In this document: piece after piece, positions 8,586-19,176 of the stretch
Layout of the letters: each line of letters begins with the position of its first letter
How positions within the stretch are numbered: position 1 is the first letter of the stretch
DNA from: Achromobacter seleniivolatilans
Lineage (GTDB): Bacteria; Pseudomonadota; Gammaproteobacteria; Burkholderiales; Burkholderiaceae_B
Reading direction: 5' to 3'
DNA: 64,000 nucleotides
Assembly: GCF_030864005.1 (NCBI RefSeq)
Contig: NZ_CP132976.1
Location: 3,038,001-3,102,000, forward strand
Notes under the pieces: model-generated
Told to the model about the DNA's origin: nothing
The model's database searches: none
Seen by the model: only the letters and a program-made list of their open reading frames with translations
Program-made: the position numbers and the translations under genes

Positions 8586-9419
8586 AGGGCTCTATTCAGG
8601 GGGCGCCGGCGCGGCACGGGCGCGCGCGCTTGCGTTGACGCTCAAGACCGTATCGTAACGCCGTCCAGGGTCCGGCGTCCCGGACACTCGCTAAAAGTTG
8701 CGGCTGGCGACCGCGGCGGCGAGTCGGCAAAATCGCCCGCATTATTCACTAGTGAATTAGATGGGGACGGAATATTAAGTATCAAGTTAAGCAATGAACA
8801 CCAAACTGTGCCGGTTCAATAACCGGTTCTGACGCGCTGGCTGTCCTAGGTGCCCGTGAGTTTTGGCCTTGGCGCACAAGCAGGTCAAATTCGGCAAATT
8901 CGTCATACAAGCTGACATAGGAACACGAATAGGCCGACAGCTTGCTGCTTTCTGCCCCATATCATTCTCAGAAAGCAAGAATGCCAAAATGCATGACAGC
9001 AACTAGAAAGCGGACAATTAGGGCGCGTTCGGTCATCTGACCTTGCATCTGAAATGCAGTTTTTCGCCTACGATCCTTATTGAATAACGCACCGCCAGCC
9101 GTCTCCAGGCCGCCTCTCGCGAGTGATCCGCTCGCACTCTGAAACAAAAAATGCTCTAACACGGGGCAATTGCACCCATTAGTCCGCCTTGTGAACCAAA
9201 GCCGGATATGTTTCCACTCGTCCCAAATTTGGGAATATCCTTCCCAATACTTGTTTGCAGCGGTCACCCGCAAGGCTAAAGGCTCTCAGGCGGTTTTGAT
9301 ACAAAGTAATTAGTCTGAAAATAGAGAAGTCAAGGCGCAACTTCTGTATTATGCGAAGCACAACAAATAAACATAACTTCGCCGGCGATTAAAAGCAGTT
9401 CCATAATCAGGAATAAACC
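8586..9419. other. Gene-free, relatively AT-rich region between tldD and the H-NS gene
   Basis: This 834-bp divergent region has no ORF with convincing coding character on either strand; the longest candidates (71 and 101 codons, minus strand) have unlikely composition and no ribosome site. It holds a perfect 14-bp palindrome attcactagtgaat at 8744-8757, the repeated block ccggttc at 8813-8819 and 8822-8828, and AT-rich stretches at about 8740-9000 and 9180-9420. It must contain the promoters for tldD and the H-NS-type gene. H-NS-family genes are often autoregulated through AT-rich DNA. Confidence 0.6.
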
Positions 9420-9809
9420 ATGGCCCGAGAAACATACGCAGCACTGCAAGCAAAGATCGAAAAGGAAATCAACAAGCTTCAAAAGAAGGCTGAAGTCCTT
9501 CAAACGAAGCGCCGCAAGCCCGTGATCAGCTCCATCGTCACGTCCATGCGCGAATACGACATCACGCCGGAAGAGATCATCGCCGCCTACGGCGCTGGCA
9601 AGCCCGCGCGCGGCGCAGCCGCGGCTCCCGGCCGACGCAAGGCTGGCGCGGCTGGCCGCCCCGCCACTGCAGCCAAGCGCGCCGTCGCCCCGAAGTATCG
9701 TCACCCCCAAACGGGTGATACTTGGAGCGGCCGTGGCAAAGCGCCTCGTTGGCTCGCCGCGGAAGAAGCCGCCGGCGCTACGCGCGACAGTTTTCTTATC
9801 AAAGAATAA
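9420..9809 (+). CDS. H-NS-family nucleoid protein (BpH3-like)
   Basis: A 129-residue DNA-binding protein of the H-NS/histone-like family. The first about 60 residues form the oligomerisation coiled coil (YAALQAKIEKEINKLQKKAE). A basic Ala/Gly/Arg linker follows (residues 60-90). The C-terminal DNA-binding core reads YRHPQTGDTWSGRGKAPRWL, the hallmark of the family's AT-hook-like loop. AGGA precedes the ATG. The short length and linker resemble Bordetella BpH3. Expected to bind and silence AT-rich DNA, consistent with the AT-rich upstream region it probably controls. Several paralogs usually occur per genome. Confidence 0.92.
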   Translation: MARETYAALQAKIEKEINKLQKKAEVLQTKRRKPVISSIVTSMREYDITPEEIIAAYGAGKPARGAAAAPGRRKAGAAGRPATAAKRAVAPKYRHPQTGDTWSGRGKAPRWLAAEEAAGATRDSFLIKE

Positions 9810-9832
9810 AACCTATTCTTCAGTAAGAAATA

Positions 9833-9869
9833 AATCGGCGCACCATTATGGTGCGCCGATTTTGTTTTA
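9833..9869 (+). terminator. Terminator between the convergent H-NS and DUF4136 genes
   Basis: A 12-bp perfect stem (aatcggcgcacc with ggtgcgccgatt, loop attat) followed by tttgtttt on the plus strand. AT-rich sequence on the other side could let it serve the minus-strand DUF4136 gene too. Confidence 0.85.
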
Positions 9870-9896
9870 TGTCTTAGGGCAAAAAGCCGATTGAAC

Positions 9897-10535
9897 TTAG
9901 CGAACTGGGAATTGAATCTCGCGCTCGGCCCCATTATTTCCGGGGAAATTGTCAAATATTGCGCGGACCAGATAGGGCATCGTGCGCATGAAATCATCCC
10001 CATCGCTCAAAATGAAAGCGGTGGAACGGTATACCTCGGCGCCGCCCCGTTGCGTATCGCGGATCTTCAGACTGAGCGTATTGCGCTGCACCGCCATCGG
10101 TACATCAACCCAGTCCGAGCCCCAGTAACCGTAGCCAGGCCCCCACGGACGCGGACCATAAAAGCCGCCGTAGCCATAACCACCGTAAAAGTACGGATCA
10201 TAGGGACGGCGGACCATGATCTGGGTCTGGCTGGCGCCATAGTTGAACGAGATATCAAACCGGCCCTTAGTGCCCGGAGGCGCTTCGATCAAACCCGTTG
10301 CGCCTATACCCGCGCGCACCATGTCCTGATAAGACTGGTATTCCAGATTATTGGCCTGCGTGGGGTCCGCCGGCACGAACTGATATGTCTGCCCTTCGAC
10401 GTTCGCCGGCCATTGCTGAAACGACGTAACCCGCGCGGATACCGTGGGTGCGGCGCAGCCCGTCAATGCCAGCACTCCCAACAAGGCCAATACACCGGCC
10501 CAACGGCCTACACTGAAGAAAGACGATCTGGACAT
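9897..10535 (-). CDS. DUF4136 domain lipoprotein
   Basis: A 212-residue predicted outer-membrane or periplasmic lipoprotein. The signal peptide ends in the lipobox LTGC (Cys near residue 27), and the body matches the DUF4136 pattern: a Tyr-rich N-terminal half, the central Gly/Tyr/Pro-rich loop DPYFYGGYGYGGFYG, and the C-terminal QRNTLSLKIRDTQ plus MPYLVRAIFDNFPG. GAGGAG precedes the ATG. DUF4136 proteins are common lipoproteins without an established role. It is transcribed convergently with the H-NS gene and divergently from pepN. Confidence 0.82.
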   Translation of the reverse strand: MSRSSFFSVGRWAGVLALLGVLALTGCAAPTVSARVTSFQQWPANVEGQTYQFVPADPTQANNLEYQSYQDMVRAGIGATGLIEAPPGTKGRFDISFNYGASQTQIMVRRPYDPYFYGGYGYGGFYGPRPWGPGYGYWGSDWVDVPMAVQRNTLSLKIRDTQRGGAEVYRSTAFILSDGDDFMRTMPYLVRAIFDNFPGNNGAEREIQFPVR

Positions 10536-10684
10536 TTTGCGACTCCTCTTGCGCGCGACGGCGCCATCATACTGACCTTTGACAGCGGCTATCGCAAAAA
10601 GTTTGTGCTAGCCCATAAGCTCCAGCCGGCGGCCAGCAGCCAGCTACTACAATAGACCTCTCGTTCATACAGGACTGCAATCCC

Positions 10685-13390
10685 ATGCGCACAGACACGC
10701 CCATTACCGTATTTCGCAAGGATTACCAGCCCTACCCCTACGACATTCCCGAAGTCTCCCTAGCCTTCGATCTGGCGCCCGAAGCCACCGAGGTGCGCTG
10801 CACGATGCGCGTGTTGCGCAAGCCCGGCGCCAGCACCGACGCGGCCTTGATACTGGATGGTGAAGACCTGGAACTCGTCTCGGTAGGCGTCAATGGCGCG
10901 CCCCTGGCCGCCGACGGTTACCACCTGTCCGAACAAAGCCTGGCGTTGTACGGCCTGCCCGCTGACGCCACGATTGAGATCGTCAGCCGTTGCAATCCGT
11001 CCGCCAACTCCACGTTGATGGGCTTGTATGTGTCGGGCGGGAATTTCTTCACCCAATGTGAAGCCGAGGGCTTTCGCCGCATTACCTGGTTCGCCGACCG
11101 TCCCGACGTGATGTCGCGGTACCGCGTCACCTTGCGCGCCCAGCCGCAATATCCCGTGCTGCTGTCCAACGGCAACCTGATCGCAACGCGCCAATTGCCT
11201 GATGGGCGCAATGAAGTCGAATGGGAAGATCCATTTCCCAAGCCCTGCTATCTGTTTGCGCTGGTCGCCGGTAATCTGACGCACCGTGAAACCACGGTCA
11301 AGACGGCAAGCGGCCGCGACGTCTTGCTACAGGTCTACAGTGACCCGGGTTCCGAAACCAAGACGGAATGGGCCTTGGATTCCCTGGTGCGCGCGCTGCG
11401 TTGGGATGAAACCCGCTTCGGCCTGGAGCTGGATCTGGACCGCTTCATGATTGTGGCGGTCCATGATTTCAACATGGGTGCGATGGAAAACAAGGGATTG
11501 AACATCTTCAATGCCGCGTATGTGCTGGCCGATCCCGACACCGCCACGGACGCCAATTATGAAGGCATCGAATCCGTCATCGGACACGAGTACTTCCATA
11601 ACTGGACCGGCAACCGGATTACCTGCCGCGACTGGTTCCAGTTAAGCCTGAAAGAAGGTCTGACCGTCTTCCGCGACCAGGAGTTCAGCGCTGACATGAT
11701 GGCGCATGACATGGACGCAGCCGCTGCAGCCAGCGCGCGCGCCGTCAAGCGTATCGATGACGTGGTGGCGCTGCGCGCAGCCCAGTTCCCGGAAGATGCA
11801 GGCCCCATGGCCCACCCCATCCGCCCCGAGAGCTACCAAGAGATCGGCAACTTCTACACCGCCACGGTGTACGAAAAAGGCGCCGAGGTCATCCGTATGC
11901 AGCACACCCTGCTGGGCGAGGAAGGCTTCCGTGCCGGCATGGACGAGTATTTTCGCCGCCATGACGGTCAGGCCGTAACCTGCGACGATTTTGTGGATGC
12001 CATGGAATCCGTCTACGTGCGCCAGCACCCAGGCCGCGACTTGTCCGTGTTTCGCCGCTGGTATCGCCAGGCAGGCACACCGCGTGTCACGGTCAAACTG
12101 GATCACGATGCCGCGACGCGCCGCTGCACGGTCACGCTTACCCAGGAATGCCAACCGGTTGGCGTAGAGAAAAAGGCAGGCGCCGACTACGTCAAGGCGC
12201 CGTATCACATCCCGTTTGCTTTGGGCCTGCTGGATCATGAAGGCCGCGCCCTGCCCCTGCGCCACGAAGGCACCGTGCAAGAAACCGCGCTGCTGGAACT
12301 GACAACGCACAGCCAGCAATGGGTATTCGAAGATATCGCCGATTACCCCGTGCCGTCTTTGCTGCGTGACTTTTCTGCGCCGGTCATTGTCGACTACGAC
12401 TGGACGGACGAAGAACTGGCGCTGCTATCCGCGCACGACAGCAATCCGTTTGCACGCTGGGAAGCCGGCCAGGAACTGGCTACGCGCCAGATTTTGGCGC
12501 TGGCGCAAGCTCGCCAGGCCGGCCGCACGCTGCATGCGGATGCCGCCTTCATCGACGCATGGCGCGCCCTGCTGACCGACCCGGCGATTGACGCCGCCTA
12601 TCGTGCGCGCGCCCTGGCCCTGCCGTCAGAAAAGACGCTGGCCGAACGCATGCACGCCGTAGATCCGCCCGCGCTGGCCGTTGCTCGTGATTTCCTGCGC
12701 GCTGAACTCGGCCGCCAACTGACCGCCGAATTCCGTCTGGCGTTCGACCAAAACCAGACGCCGGGCGAGTACAGCCCCGCGCCCGTGCCGGCTGGCATGC
12801 GCGCACTGAAGAATCTGGCGCTCAGCCACCTGCTGGCCGCTGGCGAACACGAAGCGCAGCGCCTGGCAGAACAGCAGTACGAAAAAGCGGGCAACATGAC
12901 AGACAGCATGGCCGCGCTGTCCGCGTTGATCAATTACGGTCAGGGTGAGTTCCCGCAAGAAGCGCTTGCCGCGTTCTACGACAAGTGGAGCGACAATCCG
13001 CTGGTGGTGGACAAGTGGTTTGCCCTGCAGGCGGCAGCCCGCTCAACCACCGTGCAGACGGCGCGTGATCTGATGACGCACCCCGCCTTCACCTTGCGCA
13101 ATCCAAATCGCGCTCGCGCCTTGATTTTCCAGTTTTGCCTGAACAACGCCCGCGGCATGCATCACCCGGATGGCACGGGTTATGCGTTCTGGGCGGAACA
13201 GGTGCTGGCGCTGGATGCGCTGAATCCGGAAATCGCAGCACGCCTGGCGCGTGCGCTGGACAACTGGTCGCGCTACGTGCCGGCCTTGCGCACGCCGATG
13301 CAGGCGGCCCTGCAACAGGTGCGCGCGCATGAAGGTTTGTCGCGCAACGTGCAGGAAATCGTATCCAAGGCTTTAGAATTCGCAGCATAG
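10685..13390 (+). CDS. pepN: Aminopeptidase N
   Basis: Zinc M1 aminopeptidase that removes N-terminal residues from peptides in the cytosol. The 901 residues match the proteobacterial PepN length (about 870-900). The exopeptidase motif [12 protein letters not shown] is near residue 265, and the zinc motif [11 protein letters not shown] begins near residue 301, with the third ligand Glu in [13 protein letters not shown]. The long C-terminal helical domain is complete to the stop. AGGACT precedes the ATG. fbp begins 10 nt after the stop, so the two genes are likely one operon. Confidence 0.97.
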   Translation: MRTDTPITVFRKDYQPYPYDIPEVSLAFDLAPEATEVRCTMRVLRKPGASTDAALILDGEDLELVSVGVNGAPLAADGYHLSEQSLALYGLPADATIEIVSRCNPSANSTLMGLYVSGGNFFTQCEAEGFRRITWFADRPDVMSRYRVTLRAQPQYPVLLSNGNLIATRQLPDGRNEVEWEDPFPKPCYLFALVAGNLTHRETTVKTASGRDVLLQVYSDPGSETKTEWALDSLVRALRWDETRFGLELDLDRFMIVAVHDFNMGAMENKGLNIFNAAYVLADPDTATDANYEGIESVIGHEYFHNWTGNRITCRDWFQLSLKEGLTVFRDQEFSADMMAHDMDAAAAASARAVKRIDDVVALRAAQFPEDAGPMAHPIRPESYQEIGNFYTATVYEKGAEVIRMQHTLLGEEGFRAGMDEYFRRHDGQAVTCDDFVDAMESVYVRQHPGRDLSVFRRWYRQAGTPRVTVKLDHDAATRRCTVTLTQECQPVGVEKKAGADYVKAPYHIPFALGLLDHEGRALPLRHEGTVQETALLELTTHSQQWVFEDIADYPVPSLLRDFSAPVIVDYDWTDEELALLSAHDSNPFARWEAGQELATRQILALAQARQAGRTLHADAAFIDAWRALLTDPAIDAAYRARALALPSEKTLAERMHAVDPPALAVARDFLRAELGRQLTAEFRLAFDQNQTPGEYSPAPVPAGMRALKNLALSHLLAAGEHEAQRLAEQQYEKAGNMTDSMAALSALINYGQGEFPQEALAAFYDKWSDNPLVVDKWFALQAAARSTTVQTARDLMTHPAFTLRNPNRARALIFQFCLNNARGMHHPDGTGYAFWAEQVLALDALNPEIAARLARALDNWSRYVPALRTPMQAALQQVRAHEGLSRNVQEIVSKALEFAA

Positions 13391-13400
13391 GGAGACCCTT

Positions 13401-14420
13401 TTGAAACGTAAAACACTGACTCAATACCTGGTGGAGCAACAACGCTCCGCCCAAGCCCTTGCCCCGGAAGTGCGGCTGCTCATCGAAGTGGTGGCGCGCG
13501 CCTGCAAGGCCATCAGCCATGCCGTCAGCAAGGGCGCGCTGGGCGGCGTTCTGGGCAGCCTGGAAAGCGAGAACGTCCAAGGCGAAGTGCAGAAGAAGCT
13601 GGACGTGTTGTCCAACGAAATTCTGCTGGAAGCCAATGAATGGGGCGGCCACCTGGCGGCCATGGCATCGGAAGAAATGGAAACTATCCATCTGATCCCG
13701 AACCGCTACCCCAAGGGCGAATACCTGCTGCTGTTTGATCCCCTGGACGGCTCGTCGAACATTGACGTAAACGTCTCCATCGGCACGATCTTCTCCGTGC
13801 TGCAAGCGCCGCACAACGTGTCGGGCGCGCCCGTCTGCGAACAGGATTTCCTGCAACCGGGCAACAAGCAGGTCGTGGCCGGCTACGCTGTCTATGGCCC
13901 GCAGACCATGCTGGTCCTGACCATCGGCAACGGCGTGGTGGGCTTCACGCTGGATCGCGAAATGGGCTCGTGGGTACTCACGCACGAAGACATCAAGGTG
14001 CCGGAAGACACCAAGGAATTCGCGATCAATATGTCGAACATGCGTCACTGGGCTCCCCCGGTCAAACGCTATGTGGACGACTGCCTGGCTGGCACGACCG
14101 GCCCGTTGGGCAAGGACTACAACATGCGCTGGATCGCCTCGATGGTGGCGGACGTGCATCGCATCCTGACCCGCGGCGGCATCTTCATGTACCCCTGGGA
14201 TGCCCGCGAACCGGGCAAGGCAGGCAAGCTGCGCCTGATGTACGAAGCCAATCCCATGAGCTTCCTGATCGAACAGGCCGGCGGCGCGTCGATCAATGGC
14301 ACCCAGCGCATCATGGACATCCAGCCCGACACCCTGCACCAGCGCGTCAGCGTGATTCTGGGTTCGAAGAACGAAGTCGAGCGCGTGGGTCTGTACCATG
14401 CGCAAGAAGCGGCGAAGTAA
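13401..14420 (+). CDS. fbp: Fructose-1,6-bisphosphatase class I
   Basis: Gluconeogenic enzyme that hydrolyses fructose 1,6-bisphosphate to fructose 6-phosphate in the cytosol. The 339 residues contain the metal-binding signature [23 protein letters not shown] near residue 110, [11 protein letters not shown] in the middle, and GGIFMYPWD and LIEQAGGAS towards the C-terminus. The start codon is TTG at 13401, supported by GGAG at 13391-13394; no nearby ATG gives the conserved N-terminus. It follows pepN by 10 nt and ends in a strong terminator. Confidence 0.97.
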   Translation: MKRKTLTQYLVEQQRSAQALAPEVRLLIEVVARACKAISHAVSKGALGGVLGSLESENVQGEVQKKLDVLSNEILLEANEWGGHLAAMASEEMETIHLIPNRYPKGEYLLLFDPLDGSSNIDVNVSIGTIFSVLQAPHNVSGAPVCEQDFLQPGNKQVVAGYAVYGPQTMLVLTIGNGVVGFTLDREMGSWVLTHEDIKVPEDTKEFAINMSNMRHWAPPVKRYVDDCLAGTTGPLGKDYNMRWIASMVADVHRILTRGGIFMYPWDAREPGKAGKLRLMYEANPMSFLIEQAGGASINGTQRIMDIQPDTLHQRVSVILGSKNEVERVGLYHAQEAAK

Positions 14421-14438
14421 AACCTCGCTGCACTAAAA

Positions 14439-14474
14439 AGCCCCGGCTGAAATTTCAGTCCGGGGCTTTTTTTA
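14439..14474 (+). terminator. Terminator of pepN-fbp
   Basis: A stem built from agccccgg and ccggggct, with an inner ctgaaa/tttcag pairing, is followed by eight T residues on the plus strand, 18 nt after the fbp stop. Confidence 0.88.
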
Positions 14475-14497
14475 TCGCGCGTGTTAAGCAATACAGG

Positions 14498-14719
14498 TCA
14501 CTTGACCTCTTCAATGGACTTCACATCGTCCTTATTGATCTGGACCTTCTTGCCGTCCTTATCGTATTCATACATGCCGGACTTCTTGTCGTAAGTCGGC
14601 GTATCGGGGGTTACGGTCGAGGTCCCGTCCCGTTGCTGAATGACCGAGGGCGACGAGCATCCGGCCAGCACCCCAACTCCGGTCACCACCAGGGCCAACG
14701 TCATGGTCTTCAGGTTCAT
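14498..14719 (-). CDS. YgdI/YgdR-family small lipoprotein
   Basis: A 73-residue lipoprotein with signal sequence MNLKTMTLALVVTGVGVL and lipobox LAGC. The mature part resembles the YgdI/YgdR (DUF903) fold: an SH3-like segment with TYDKKSGMYEYDKDGKKVQINKDDV. The ATG at 14719 has GGAGA upstream; an extension to 14755 adds a non-signal-like stretch and is unlikely. Function is unknown in the family. It is convergent with pepN-fbp. Confidence 0.82.
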   Translation of the reverse strand: MNLKTMTLALVVTGVGVLAGCSSPSVIQQRDGTSTVTPDTPTYDKKSGMYEYDKDGKKVQINKDDVKSIEEVK

Positions 14720-14836
14720 GGGCGTGTTCTCCAAGTGTTGATTAGGTGAACCCACTGTATCGGCAACCTGGCCCCAAATACATGTCTGGTTGTGGTCAAA
14801 ATGCGTAAGAACGTAATCCCGCCCGTCCTACATCGT

Positions 14837-14873
14837 AAAAAACCCCTGGCAGAGCACGTCTGCCAGGGGTTTT
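14837..14873 (-). terminator. Terminator of the alaC-hom-thrC operon
   Basis: A 13-bp stem (aacccctggcaga with tctgccaggggtt) followed on the minus strand by a run of T residues (14837-14842), about 30 nt past the thrC stop. Confidence 0.9.
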
Positions 14874-14904
14874 GCTCTTACATAAACCGCAAGCAGTTAC
14901 ACCT

Positions 14905-16314
14905 TTACACCTTCGCGTTGGCCTCGATGAAACGGCGTACGGCGGCTTCGGTGCATTCCAGAACTTCCACACGCTGCGGCAAGGATTCCAGATTGGCCAG
15001 GTTGCCCGGCGGCGTGGCCGGACGGCCAAGCGCTTCTTCGATGGTTTCCGAGAACTTTGCCGGCAAGGCGGTTTCCAGAACCAGCATCGGCACGCCCGGT
15101 TCGACGAACTCACGCGCGACCTTCACGCCATCGGCGGTGTGCGGATCGATCAATACACCCGTGGTTTCGTAGACGGCGCGGATGGTCGCCAGACGATCCG
15201 CGTGCGAGCTTTGGCCGGACACGAAGCCATAGCGTTCCTCGAACTGGGGCTGAAGAGCGGACAGATCGAACGATCCATCGCGCGCCACGGATGCCCACAA
15301 GGCCTTCACGCGGTCGGCATCGCGGCCGACCAGGTCAAACACAAAGCGTTCGAAGTTCGACGCACGCGAGATGTCCATCGACGGACTGGACGTGGCGTAA
15401 GTTTGCTCGGCGGGGCGCGGACGATAAACGCCCGTGCGGAAGAATTCTTCCAGCACGTTGTTCTCGTTCGTGGCCAGCACCAGACGGCGCACCGGCAAAC
15501 CCATGCTGCGGGCAATGTGGCCCGACAGGATATTGCCGAAGTTGCCCGAGGGTACGGCGAACGACACCTGCTGTCCGGGCTTGTCGGTGGCGCGCAGCCA
15601 GCCATGGAAGTAATAGACCACCTGAGCGGCAATGCGCGCCCAGTTGATGGAGTTGACCGCGCCCAGACGGTACTTGGTCTTGAATTCCAGGTCGCCTGCC
15701 AGTGCCTTGACGATGTCCTGCGCTTCATCGAACACGCCGTGCACGGCGATGTTGTGGATGTTCTCGTCTTGCAGGGAATACATCTGCGCGCGCTGGAAGG
15801 CGCTCATGCGGCCATGCGGCGACAGCATGAACACCGCCACACCCGCTTTGCCGCGCAAGGCGTATTCCGCCGCCGAGCCCGTGTCGCCGGAGGTTGCGCC
15901 CAGGATATTCAGTGTGGTGCCGCGCTGGGCCAGCACGTATTCAAAGACTTGGCCCAGAAACTGCATGGCCATGTCCTTGAAAGCCAGCGTCGGCCCTTCG
16001 GACAGACCCAGCAGCGACAAGCCGCCTTCCAGCGGACGCAGCGGAACGATGTCTTCGCTGTTGAACGTCTCTGGCGTGTAGGCGGCGCGTGTCAGCCGGC
16101 GCAGGTCATCCGCAGGAATGTCGGTTGCGAATAGCGACAGCACCTCGAACGCCAGATCCGCGTAAGTCAGACCACGCCAGGACTCAAGCGTCTGTTCTGA
16201 TACCTGGGGCAGATGTTCCGGCACGGCCAGACCGCCGTCCGGCGCCAGGCCTTCCAGCAGGATGTCCGAGAACGGCTGGGCAGCCATGCCGCCACGGGTA
16301 GAGATGTATTTCAT
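14905..16314 (-). CDS. thrC: Threonine synthase
   Basis: PLP enzyme converting O-phosphohomoserine to threonine, the last step of threonine synthesis. The 469 residues fit the ThrC length of beta- and gammaproteobacteria. MKYISTRGG opens the protein, the PLP lysine is Lys113 in TLAFKDMAMQFLG, and GATSGDTGSAAEYALRGK binds the cofactor phosphate. Its ATG overlaps the hom stop by 4 nt (ATGA), so the two are translationally coupled. A strong terminator follows. Confidence 0.97.
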   Translation of the reverse strand: MKYISTRGGMAAQPFSDILLEGLAPDGGLAVPEHLPQVSEQTLESWRGLTYADLAFEVLSLFATDIPADDLRRLTRAAYTPETFNSEDIVPLRPLEGGLSLLGLSEGPTLAFKDMAMQFLGQVFEYVLAQRGTTLNILGATSGDTGSAAEYALRGKAGVAVFMLSPHGRMSAFQRAQMYSLQDENIHNIAVHGVFDEAQDIVKALAGDLEFKTKYRLGAVNSINWARIAAQVVYYFHGWLRATDKPGQQVSFAVPSGNFGNILSGHIARSMGLPVRRLVLATNENNVLEEFFRTGVYRPRPAEQTYATSSPSMDISRASNFERFVFDLVGRDADRVKALWASVARDGSFDLSALQPQFEERYGFVSGQSSHADRLATIRAVYETTGVLIDPHTADGVKVAREFVEPGVPMLVLETALPAKFSETIEEALGRPATPPGNLANLESLPQRVEVLECTEAAVRRFIEANAKV

Positions 16315-17615
16315 GTCAGGTTCTCCACGCGCAGGCGCGTCACCTTCGACCGCACGAACGGCATGGCTTCGATGCGCTCGATGGCTTGATTGACGTTGCC
16401 TTCCACCGCTTCATGCGTGAGGAAGATGATGTCTGCGCCGCCGATATGGGACGGCTGTTGGATCATCGACCCGATGGAGATGGAACGGTCGGCCAGAATG
16501 CGGGCGATATCCGCCAGCACGCCAGGCTGATCGTCCACGCGCAGACGCAGGTAGTACGAGGTGCTGACCAGCTCGATCGGCAGGATCGGCGTGTCCGACA
16601 TCGCGTCCGGCTGGAACGCCAGATGCGGCACTCGGTTGCCCGGGTCTGCCGTGTGCAAGCGGGTCACGTCGACCAGGTCGGCCACCACGGCCGAAGCGGT
16701 CGGCTCTTCACCCGCGCCTTGGCCGTAATACAGCGTCGGGCCGACGGCGTCGCCCTTGACCAGCACGGCGTTCATCGCGCCTTCGACGTTGGCCAGCAGG
16801 CGCTCGGACGGCACCAGTGCCGGATGCACGCGCAACTCGATCCCATCGGGACGGCGCTTCGTGATGCCCAGCAGCTTGATGCGATAACCCAGACGTTCGG
16901 CGTGCTCGATGTCTTCGGCGGCCAGTTGGGAAATACCTTCGATATAGGCGCGGTCGAACTGCACCGGAACGCCAAATGCCAGAGAGGCCAGCAAGGTCAG
17001 CTTGTGCGCGGCATCTACGCCTTCCACGTCGAACGTGGGATCGGCTTCCGCGTAGCCCAGCCGTTGCGCTTCAGCCAGCACTTCGGCAAAGGGCAGGCCG
17101 CGCGAACGCATTTCGGACAGGATGAAATTGGTGGTGCCGTTGATGATGCCGGCCACCCACTGGATGCGATTGGCCGTCAGGCCTTCACGAATGGCCTTGA
17201 TGATCGGGATGCCGCCGGCAACGGCAGCTTCAAACGTGACCATCACGCCACGCGCGTAGGCAGCGGCGAAAATTTCGTTGCCATGCTTGGCCAGCAGCGC
17301 TTTGTTGGCCGTCACAACGTGCTTGCCGTTGGCGATGGCTTCCATCACCAGTTCAAGCGCCAGCGTGTCGCCGCCGATCAGTTCGACGACGATATCGATT
17401 TCGGGATCACGCACCAAAGCGTGCACATCGGTGTCGACCAGAATCGAGTCGCCCACGCGGGCACGCGCTTTGGCCACATCGCGCACGGCGGCGCGGGTGA
17501 CTTCGATGCGGCGGCCGGCGCGGCGCGCGATTTCTTCGGCGTTGCGGGACAGCACGGTCCATGTGCCGCCGCCAACCACGCCAAGACCAAGCAGGCCCAC
17601 CTTCATGGGGTTCAT
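16311..17615 (-). CDS. hom: Homoserine dehydrogenase
   Basis: NAD(P)-dependent reduction of aspartate semialdehyde to homoserine. With the ATG at 17615 (MNPMKVGLLGLGVVGGG) the protein is 434 residues, the usual length, and GAGG lies upstream. An alternative ATG at 17666 adds 17 residues and overlaps the alaC stop as ATGA, so coupled initiation there is also possible. The nucleotide fold GLGVVGGG, the dehydrogenase core (ANKALLAKHG, GTTNFILSEM, GYAEADPTFDVEG) and a C-terminal ACT domain (LRVDDQPGVLADIARIL) are visible. The ACT domain usually gives threonine feedback inhibition. Confidence 0.95.
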   Translation of the reverse strand: MNPMKVGLLGLGVVGGGTWTVLSRNAEEIARRAGRRIEVTRAAVRDVAKARARVGDSILVDTDVHALVRDPEIDIVVELIGGDTLALELVMEAIANGKHVVTANKALLAKHGNEIFAAAYARGVMVTFEAAVAGGIPIIKAIREGLTANRIQWVAGIINGTTNFILSEMRSRGLPFAEVLAEAQRLGYAEADPTFDVEGVDAAHKLTLLASLAFGVPVQFDRAYIEGISQLAAEDIEHAERLGYRIKLLGITKRRPDGIELRVHPALVPSERLLANVEGAMNAVLVKGDAVGPTLYYGQGAGEEPTASAVVADLVDVTRLHTADPGNRVPHLAFQPDAMSDTPILPIELVSTSYYLRLRVDDQPGVLADIARILADRSISIGSMIQQPSHIGGADIIFLTHEAVEGNVNQAIERIEAMPFVRSKVTRLRVENLT

Positions 17616-17662
17616 GCCGCTGGCCTCAGAGCCTTGCGCGACAGGTGAGCGTTCAGGGGTAT

Positions 17663-18850
17663 TCATTTCAGCAATCCGTCCTTGCGGAACATATCTTTGA
17701 TGCCGCGCACCGCTTGCCGGGTGCGTTGCTCGTTTTCGATAAGAGCGAAGCGCACGTAGTCGTCGCCATACTCGCCGAAGCCGATCCCGGGGGACACGGC
17801 CACTTTCGCATCCGAAAGGACACGCTTGGCAAATTCCAAAGAGCCCATCGCCCGGTAGGGCTCGGGGATCTGCGCCCAGATATACATGGACGCCTTGGGA
17901 ATTTCCACATTCCAACCTGCTTCGTGCAGGCCGCGCACGAGCACATCGCGGCGGCTTTGATACTGCGCCACGATCTCGTTGACGCAGTCCTGCGGGCCGT
18001 CCAGCGCGGCAATCGCCGCCACCTGGATCGGCGTAAACGTACCGTAGTCGTGATAGCTCTTGATCCGCGCAAGCGCGTTGACCAGATCTTTGTTGCCGAC
18101 CATGTAGCCGATGCGCCAGCCGGCCATGTTGTAGCTTTTGCTCATCGTGAAGAACTCGACCGCGACATCGCGCGCGCCGGGCACTTGCATGATAGACGGC
18201 GCGACGTAGCCGTCGAAGGTGATATCGGCGTAGGCCAGGTCATGCACGACGAGGATGTCGTGTTCCTTGGCCAGCGCCACCACGCGCTCGAAGAACGACA
18301 GGTCCACGCACTGGGCGGTCGGGTTGCTGGGAAAACCCAGCACCATCATTTTGGGCTTAGGAATGGATTCGCGCACGGCGCGTTCCAGTTCCTCGAAGAA
18401 ATCCACGCCCGGCGTCATGCGCACGGAACGGATGTTGGCCCCTGCAATGACCGCGCCATAGATATGGATCGGGTAGCTCGGGTTCGGCACCAGCACGGTG
18501 TCGCCGCGGTCCAGCGTGGCCAGCATCAAGTGAGCCAGGCCTTCTTTGGAACCGATGGTGACGATTGCCTCGGAATCCGGATCGAATTCAACGGCATAGC
18601 GGCGCTGATACCAGTCGCAGATCGCCTTGCGCAGACGCGGGATGCCCTTGGACACCGAATACCCGTGGGTCGTCGGACGAGTCGTCGCTTCAACCATCTT
18701 ATCGACGATGTGCTTGGGTGTTGCGCCGTCCGGGTTGCCCATCGACATATCGATGATGTCTTCGCCACGCCTGCGCGCCGCCATCTTGAGTTCGGCCGTA
18801 ATGTTGAACACGTACGGTGGCAAACGCTCAATGCGAGAGAACTTCCTCAT
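17663..18850 (-). CDS. alaC: Alanine-forming aminotransferase AlaC
   Basis: Class I/II PLP aminotransferase of the AlaC type (pyruvate/glutamate to alanine). 395 residues from the ATG at 18850 ([21 protein letters not shown]), with AAGGA upstream. The protein matches E. coli AlaC closely from memory, including [42 protein letters not shown] and the PLP-lysine segment [14 protein letters not shown]. It heads an operon with hom and thrC, which ties alanine and threonine supply together. An extended ORF to 18988 lacks conserved sequence. A possible hairpin plus T-run lies in its leader at about 18880-18930. Confidence 0.92.
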   Translation of the reverse strand: MRKFSRIERLPPYVFNITAELKMAARRRGEDIIDMSMGNPDGATPKHIVDKMVEATTRPTTHGYSVSKGIPRLRKAICDWYQRRYAVEFDPDSEAIVTIGSKEGLAHLMLATLDRGDTVLVPNPSYPIHIYGAVIAGANIRSVRMTPGVDFFEELERAVRESIPKPKMMVLGFPSNPTAQCVDLSFFERVVALAKEHDILVVHDLAYADITFDGYVAPSIMQVPGARDVAVEFFTMSKSYNMAGWRIGYMVGNKDLVNALARIKSYHDYGTFTPIQVAAIAALDGPQDCVNEIVAQYQSRRDVLVRGLHEAGWNVEIPKASMYIWAQIPEPYRAMGSLEFAKRVLSDAKVAVSPGIGFGEYGDDYVRFALIENEQRTRQAVRGIKDMFRKDGLLK

Positions 18851-19176
18851 GATGGGAATCCTTGGGGGGCGAAAAGACAAAAAAACCAGGGCGCGGTCGC
18901 GCGTAGGGGTTGAGATCAACGCCGCGCCAGCACACGTTTGCAGCGCAGCAAAACCCTGTAATCTAGCGCAAGGATGCCTGGGCGGCAAATGGAGTAAAAA
19001 CGGGGCCGTCTTCCCATTGAAAAGACAGGATTTTTTCCTTCGGGCCGCCCCGAGAAAAAAAGTCTGCTTTTTAAGGGTAGGAACGCGCCGGGCAAGACAA
19101 GCGTGAAGTCCCTTGCACAGTGCAACATCTGTACATCCTGATGCGCTATTATCAAGCCATAAAGCCGGAGTTTTTA

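Noticed and set aside
7500..8822. 440-codon plus-strand ORF opposite tldD
   Set aside because: It is the antisense shadow of tldD in a GC-rich genome, with no domain and no ribosome site.
8968..9273. 101-codon minus-strand ORF in the gap before the H-NS gene
   Set aside because: No recognisable family, no ribosome site and unusual composition. Treated as chance.
13089..14405. 438-codon minus-strand ORF opposite fbp and the pepN end
   Set aside because: Antisense of two well-supported genes; composition is unlike a protein and the terminator layout gives it no promoter.
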